Below are positions 43,214-47,143 of a DNA stretch of 47,143 nt, piece by piece (position 1 is the stretch's first letter; each line of letters begins with the position of its first letter). Where the stretch lies: positions 1 to 47,143 of the forward strand of contig CBINHE010000025.1 in the NCBI GenBank assembly GCA_966250375.1, given 5' to 3'. Position numbers and translations under genes: made by a program. Source of the stretch: CAMLDH01 sp966250375 (GTDB taxonomy: Bacteria; Pseudomonadota; Gammaproteobacteria; Burkholderiales; Burkholderiaceae_D). The notes under the pieces were generated by a model that was given only the letters and a program-made list of their open reading frames with translations, had not been told where the DNA came from and ran no database searches.

Positions 43214-45880
43214 ATGCGCACCGACACTCCGCAAGCGATTTACCGCAAAAACTATACCCCGCCCAGCTTTTTGGTCGACACGGTCGAAATAGGTTTCGAT
43301 CTTGATCCGGTGGCGACGCGAGTTGCCACTCGTTTGACGCTGAAGCGCAATCCCGAAGGCAAGGACAAGACGCTGGTGCTATTCGGCGAAGAGTTGCAGC
43401 TGGTTCAGCTGCGGATGAACGGCAAGGCGCTGACAAAACGCACCTACAAGCTGGAAAAAGGCCGCCTGCAGATTCTAAATGCGCCGGACAACGTGACACT
43501 CGAGATCGAAACCATTACCCACCCTGACAAGAATACGTCGCTAATGGGATTATATGTGTCAAATGGCAATTTTTTCACTCAGTGCGAGGCAGAAGGGTTC
43601 CGGAAAATCACATATTTCCCGGACCGCCCAGATGTGATGGCGAAATATACGGTGATGCTGCGCGCGGACAAAAAGAAATATCCAGTACTGCTGTCAAATG
43701 GCAATTTGATCGAAGAAGGTGACTTGGGCGACGGCCGTCATTACGCGGTATGGGAAGACCCGTTCAAAAAACCTTCGTATCTGTTTGCATTGGTCGCCGG
43801 TGAACTGGTTTGCCAGGAAGAGAAATTCAAACTCAAGTCGGGGCGCGAAGTGCTGCTGCAAGTGTGGGTGGAGGACGGCAATCTCGACAAGACCCAGCAT
43901 GCGATGGAGTCGCTGAAAAACAGTATTCGCTGGGATGAAAAACGCTTTGGCTTGGAACTCGATCTGGATCGCTTCATGATCGTGGCGGTAGGTGATTTCA
44001 ATATGGGGGCAATGGAAAACAAGGGCCTCAATATTTTCAACACAAAATTCGTGCTGGCCAATTCGCGCATTGCGACCGATACCGATTACGCGAATATCGA
44101 GTCAGTTGTTGGCCATGAATATTTTCATAACTGGACCGGCAACCGCGTGACCTGCCGCGACTGGTTCCAGCTGTCGTTGAAGGAGGGATTGACGGTATTC
44201 CGCGATCAGGAATTCTCAGCCGACATGATCAGTACTCCCAGTGGTCGTGCAGTAAAGCGTATCGAAGACGTGCGCGTGCTGCGCCAGGCGCAATTCCCGG
44301 AAGACACGGGTCCGATGGCGCATCCAGTGCGACCGGATTCCTATGTGGAAATCAATAATTTCTACACCGTCACCATCTATGAAAAAGGTTCGGAGGTCGT
44401 TCGCATGTATCAAACCTTGCTCGGCCGCGACGGCTTCCGAAAAGGGATGGATTTGTACTTCCAACGGCATGACGGACAAGCGGTCGAATGCGACGATTTT
44501 CGTGCCGCGATGGTTGATGCAAACGGACGCGAGCTGACACAATTCGAGCGCTGGTACAGTCAGTCCGGTACGCCGCGCGTGGTCGCGAATGCACACTACG
44601 ATGCCGCGCAAAAGACATTTGAGCTCAGTTTGTCGCAATCATGCCACGCAACCGCGGGACAGCCAAAAAAGCTGCCTTTTCATATCCCGGTCGCAATAGG
44701 TTTGCTTGATAGTGCAGGGCGCGATATGCCGCTGTTTTTAGATGGTATCGTCGCAGATGGAGATGCGCCGACTACGCTTGTTCTCGAGTTGACCGAGCCG
44801 CAGCAGACCTTCCACTTCTGGAATGTTGCCGAACAGCCGGTGCCATCGATACTGCGCGATTTTTCGGCGCCGGTTGTGCTTGAGTTCGATTACACCGACA
44901 CGGAACTGGCGTTCCTGATGGCGTACGACAGCGATCCGTTCAATCGATGGGAGGCGGGGCAGCGCCTTGCGATGCGTCGACTTCTGGGACTAATCGGCAA
45001 CATAAAATCGGGTATGCGAGTCGATATGGAGATTGGGGATGCTACCTTGATCGATGTTTTCCGGGCGACTTTGAATGATGGCGCGCTCGACCCGGCTTTT
45101 CGCGAAGTGGCATTGACGCTGCCTTCGGAAACCATGATGGCGGAACAAATGGATGTTATTGATCCGCAAGCGATTCATGCTGCACGTCAGGGTTTGCGCA
45201 AGTCGCTGGCGCAACCGCTACGCGATGATTGGATTGCGGCTTATAACGCAAACCAGACGCCGGGGGCCTACAGTCCTGATGCATCAGCGGCTGGCAAGCG
45301 TGCGCTCAAAAATGTCGCATTGGCCTATTTGGCCGAATTGGACGATGTAGACTCGCACATGCTGATACAGAGGCAATATGATCAGGCAAACAATATGACC
45401 GATCGGCTGGCTGCGTTGACTGCATTGGCCAATAGCGATGCACCTGGCAAGGCTGCCGCGCTGGCGAAGTTCTATCAGGATTTCGAGCAAGATGCGCTAG
45501 TGATCGACAAGTGGTTCATGTTACAAGCGATGGCGAGCACGACCGACGTCAACGCCGTACGGATGCTGATGAGGCACCCAGCCTTTACGCTGAAAAATCC
45601 GAATCGGGCACGTAGTCTTATATTCAGCTTCTGTAACGGCAACCCATCCCGGTTCCACGCAGCCGACGGCAGCGGTTATGTATTCTGGGCTGAGCAAGTG
45701 GTTGCGCTCAATGCCATCAACCCCCAAGTCGCCGCGCGCCTCGCACGCACGCTTGACCGTTGGCGCAAGTACGCGCCGGCACTGCAGAAAAAAATGAAAG
45801 CAGCATTGCGGCAAGTCGCCAACGCGCCTAAGTTGTCGAGGGATGTGCTTGAAGTCGTCACCAAAGCGCTTGCGGCTTGA
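43214..45880 (+). CDS. pepN: Aminopeptidase N (M1 family)
   Basis: 888-aa cytoplasmic zinc aminopeptidase removing N-terminal residues from peptides. The substrate-binding GAMENKGLNIFNTKFVL is followed by the zinc site HEYFH at residues 301-305 and the third ligand Glu324 (HExxH-x18-E). It then has the M1 beta-sandwich and a long helical C-terminal domain. Length and motifs match gammaproteobacterial-type PepN (870 aa in E. coli). The ATG at 43214 gives MRTDTPQAIYRKNYTPPSF, the usual start. Confidence 0.96.
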   Translation: MRTDTPQAIYRKNYTPPSFLVDTVEIGFDLDPVATRVATRLTLKRNPEGKDKTLVLFGEELQLVQLRMNGKALTKRTYKLEKGRLQILNAPDNVTLEIETITHPDKNTSLMGLYVSNGNFFTQCEAEGFRKITYFPDRPDVMAKYTVMLRADKKKYPVLLSNGNLIEEGDLGDGRHYAVWEDPFKKPSYLFALVAGELVCQEEKFKLKSGREVLLQVWVEDGNLDKTQHAMESLKNSIRWDEKRFGLELDLDRFMIVAVGDFNMGAMENKGLNIFNTKFVLANSRIATDTDYANIESVVGHEYFHNWTGNRVTCRDWFQLSLKEGLTVFRDQEFSADMISTPSGRAVKRIEDVRVLRQAQFPEDTGPMAHPVRPDSYVEINNFYTVTIYEKGSEVVRMYQTLLGRDGFRKGMDLYFQRHDGQAVECDDFRAAMVDANGRELTQFERWYSQSGTPRVVANAHYDAAQKTFELSLSQSCHATAGQPKKLPFHIPVAIGLLDSAGRDMPLFLDGIVADGDAPTTLVLELTEPQQTFHFWNVAEQPVPSILRDFSAPVVLEFDYTDTELAFLMAYDSDPFNRWEAGQRLAMRRLLGLIGNIKSGMRVDMEIGDATLIDVFRATLNDGALDPAFREVALTLPSETMMAEQMDVIDPQAIHAARQGLRKSLAQPLRDDWIAAYNANQTPGAYSPDASAAGKRALKNVALAYLAELDDVDSHMLIQRQYDQANNMTDRLAALTALANSDAPGKAAALAKFYQDFEQDALVIDKWFMLQAMASTTDVNAVRMLMRHPAFTLKNPNRARSLIFSFCNGNPSRFHAADGSGYVFWAEQVVALNAINPQVAARLARTLDRWRKYAPALQKKMKAALRQVANAPKLSRDVLEVVTKALAA

Positions 45881-45962
45881 GCCGTATTCGATGCAAACAG
45901 AAATTTTCAATGCCTGGGTTTTGACGAGCCCGGCGACAGACAGGTTTGACTAAAGGAACAAT

Positions 45963-46964
45963 ATGAAGCGCGTCAGTCTCACGCAATATTTGGTAGAAGA
46001 ACAACGGTTGCATAACAGTATTCCGGCAGAGTTGCGTCTGTTAATCGAAGTGGTCGCTCGCGCCTGCAAAACGATTAGCCATGCAGTCGGCAAAGGTGCG
46101 CTAGGCGAGGTCTTGGGTAGCGCCGACAGCGAGAATGTGCAAGGAGAAGTGCAGAAAAAGCTGGACATTTTGTCCAATGAAATCTTGCTCGAAGCCAACG
46201 AGTGGGGTGGACATCTGGCCGCGATGGCATCCGAAGAAATGGAAGGCATTCACCTGATCCCGAATCGCTATCCGAAGGGTGAATACATGCTGCTGTTCGA
46301 TCCGCTCGACGGCTCCAGCAATATCGACGTAAATGTGTCGATCGGCACCATTTTCTCGGTGCTGAAGGCGCCGGAGGGTATAGCCACGCCGACTGAGAAG
46401 GACTTCCTGCAGCCCGGCAGCAAGCAAGTTGCCGCCGGCTATGCGGTCTATGGTCCGCAAACCGTGCTGGTCCTGACAACCGGCAATGGTGTGAACTGTT
46501 TCACGCTTGATCGTGAAATGGGGGCGTGGGTATTGACCCAGCGAGCCATGCAAATTCCAACTGAAACTAAAGAATTTTCCATCAATTCATCCAATAGCCG
46601 CCACTGGTATCCGCCAGTCAAACGTTATATCGATGAGATGCTGGCTGGCCGTACAGGGCCGCGCGGCAAGGACTTCAACATGCGCTGGATTGCGTCGATG
46701 GTGGCGGATGTGCATCGCATTCTCAATCGAGGCGGCGTCTTCATGTATCCCGCTGATGAGAGGGAGACTGGCAAGGCTGGCAAGTTGCGACTGATGTATG
46801 AAGCTAATCCGATGGCATTTATTGTTGAGCAGGCAGGAGGCGCGGCTACTAACGGCGCGCAACGCATTATGGACATTCAGCCGGAAAAATTGCATCAGCG
46901 AGTCCCAGTATTTCTGGGGGCGAAAGATGAAGTGGAACTCATCACCAGTTATCACAAGGGATAG
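45963..46964 (+). CDS. fbp: Fructose-1,6-bisphosphatase class I
   Basis: 333-aa gluconeogenic phosphatase. Metal and substrate motifs are visible: LLFDPLDGSSNIDVNVSIGT (DPLDGSSNID), FSINSSNSRHWYPPVKRYI, RWIASMVADVHRILNRGGVF with MYPADERE, and LRLMYEANPMAFIVEQAGGA. Length is normal for class I enzymes. AAAGGAA precedes the ATG by about 7 nt. It follows pepN by 82 bp on the same strand. Confidence 0.96.
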   Translation: MKRVSLTQYLVEEQRLHNSIPAELRLLIEVVARACKTISHAVGKGALGEVLGSADSENVQGEVQKKLDILSNEILLEANEWGGHLAAMASEEMEGIHLIPNRYPKGEYMLLFDPLDGSSNIDVNVSIGTIFSVLKAPEGIATPTEKDFLQPGSKQVAAGYAVYGPQTVLVLTTGNGVNCFTLDREMGAWVLTQRAMQIPTETKEFSINSSNSRHWYPPVKRYIDEMLAGRTGPRGKDFNMRWIASMVADVHRILNRGGVFMYPADERETGKAGKLRLMYEANPMAFIVEQAGGAATNGAQRIMDIQPEKLHQRVPVFLGAKDEVELITSYHKG

Positions 46965-47143
46965 CAACCTCTTGCGCTATCGATCATCTTTGCCTCAGTG
47001 CCAAGTGCAGATTGTCCTTGTTGCAAAGAACAATCCGCACTCGGCCCCTCTGCAGGTTGCTCCTTGCAAAAAACATTCTTTGAAACTACTTGCCAAAGTT
47101 TAGAGGGGTTTGATATAGTTCGGCTCCCGTTGCGAAACGAGCG
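46965..47143. other. Downstream of fbp, approach to a promoter at the window edge
   Basis: No coding sequence is supported. The last 60 bp hold a promoter (separate entry). Nothing else was recognised. Confidence 0.4.
47090..47119 (+). promoter_or_regulatory. Strong sigma70 promoter, possibly of a stable-RNA operon
   Basis: TTGCCA at 47090-47095 and TATAGT at 47114-47119 are 18 bp apart, followed by a GC-rich discriminator (cggctccc). The AT-rich run just upstream could act as an UP element. A near-consensus core with a GC-rich discriminator is typical of tRNA and rRNA operon promoters, but the transcribed gene lies beyond the window. Confidence 0.55.

Noticed and set aside
1..47143. CRISPR arrays, tRNA/rRNA genes, toxin-antitoxin or phage-defence modules
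   Set aside because: No regularly spaced repeats, cloverleaf-type sequences or recognisable defence genes were seen on either strand by reading.

Overview
The window looks like chromosomal DNA of a Betaproteobacterium, most likely Oxalobacteraceae (Herminiimonas/Herbaspirillum/Janthinobacterium group). The evidence is the run purD-hemF-nadD-rsfS-rlmH-maf-rng, an LPS-core cluster next to dnaE, a stand-alone heptose-7-phosphate kinase, and moderately GC-rich coding sequence. The genus is an inference from protein character and gene order; no 16S gene is present.

Layout. (1) 1-870: truncated IS982-family transposase. (2) 1140-4343: rhlE, convergent gluQ, and a pirin. (3) 4450-13640: accessory surface-polysaccharide region. 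One half is decayed: remnants of a DUF7024-like domain protein, an FAD oxidoreductase, a GtrB/ArnC-type glycosyltransferase split by an IS4-family element plus a 141-bp MITE-like element, an epimerase with one internal stop codon, and a GT4 fragment. The other half is intact: a 1092-aa multidomain glycosyltransferase and an FkbM methyltransferase. A Crp/FNR-type helix-turn-helix remnant closes the region. (4) 13672-18230: trhO and dnaE. (5) 18275-28402: LPS core synthesis and export (two GT2 enzymes, msbA, waaF, GT25, a WaaL-like ligase, a GT9 heptosyltransferase, hldD, hldA). (6) 28487-31950: IS6 and IS630 remnants around a DMT permease and a LysR regulator. (7) 32064-38994: minus-strand housekeeping run yebC, purD, hemF, nadD, rsfS, rlmH, maf, rng. 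(8) 39264-46964: DMT permease, mgsA, quinone oxidoreductase, a 53-aa membrane protein, two lipoproteins, pepN and fbp. (9) 47090-47119: a strong promoter-like sequence pointing out of the window, possibly of a stable-RNA operon.

How the genes work together. HldA and HldD make ADP-heptose; WaaF and the GT9 enzyme transfer heptose; the WaaE-like, GT2 and GT25 enzymes decorate the core; MsbA flips lipid A-core; the WaaL-like ligase attaches O-antigen. The region between gluQ and trhO probably once made a variable O-antigen or exopolysaccharide and has been partly destroyed by insertion sequences and point mutations. I saw no convincing tRNA, rRNA, CRISPR array, prophage or recognisable defence system. 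The most unusual things are the nested IS4/MITE insertion, the multidomain glycosyltransferase beside a decayed copy of one of its domains, the single-stop epimerase, and the histone-like tail on RsfS.
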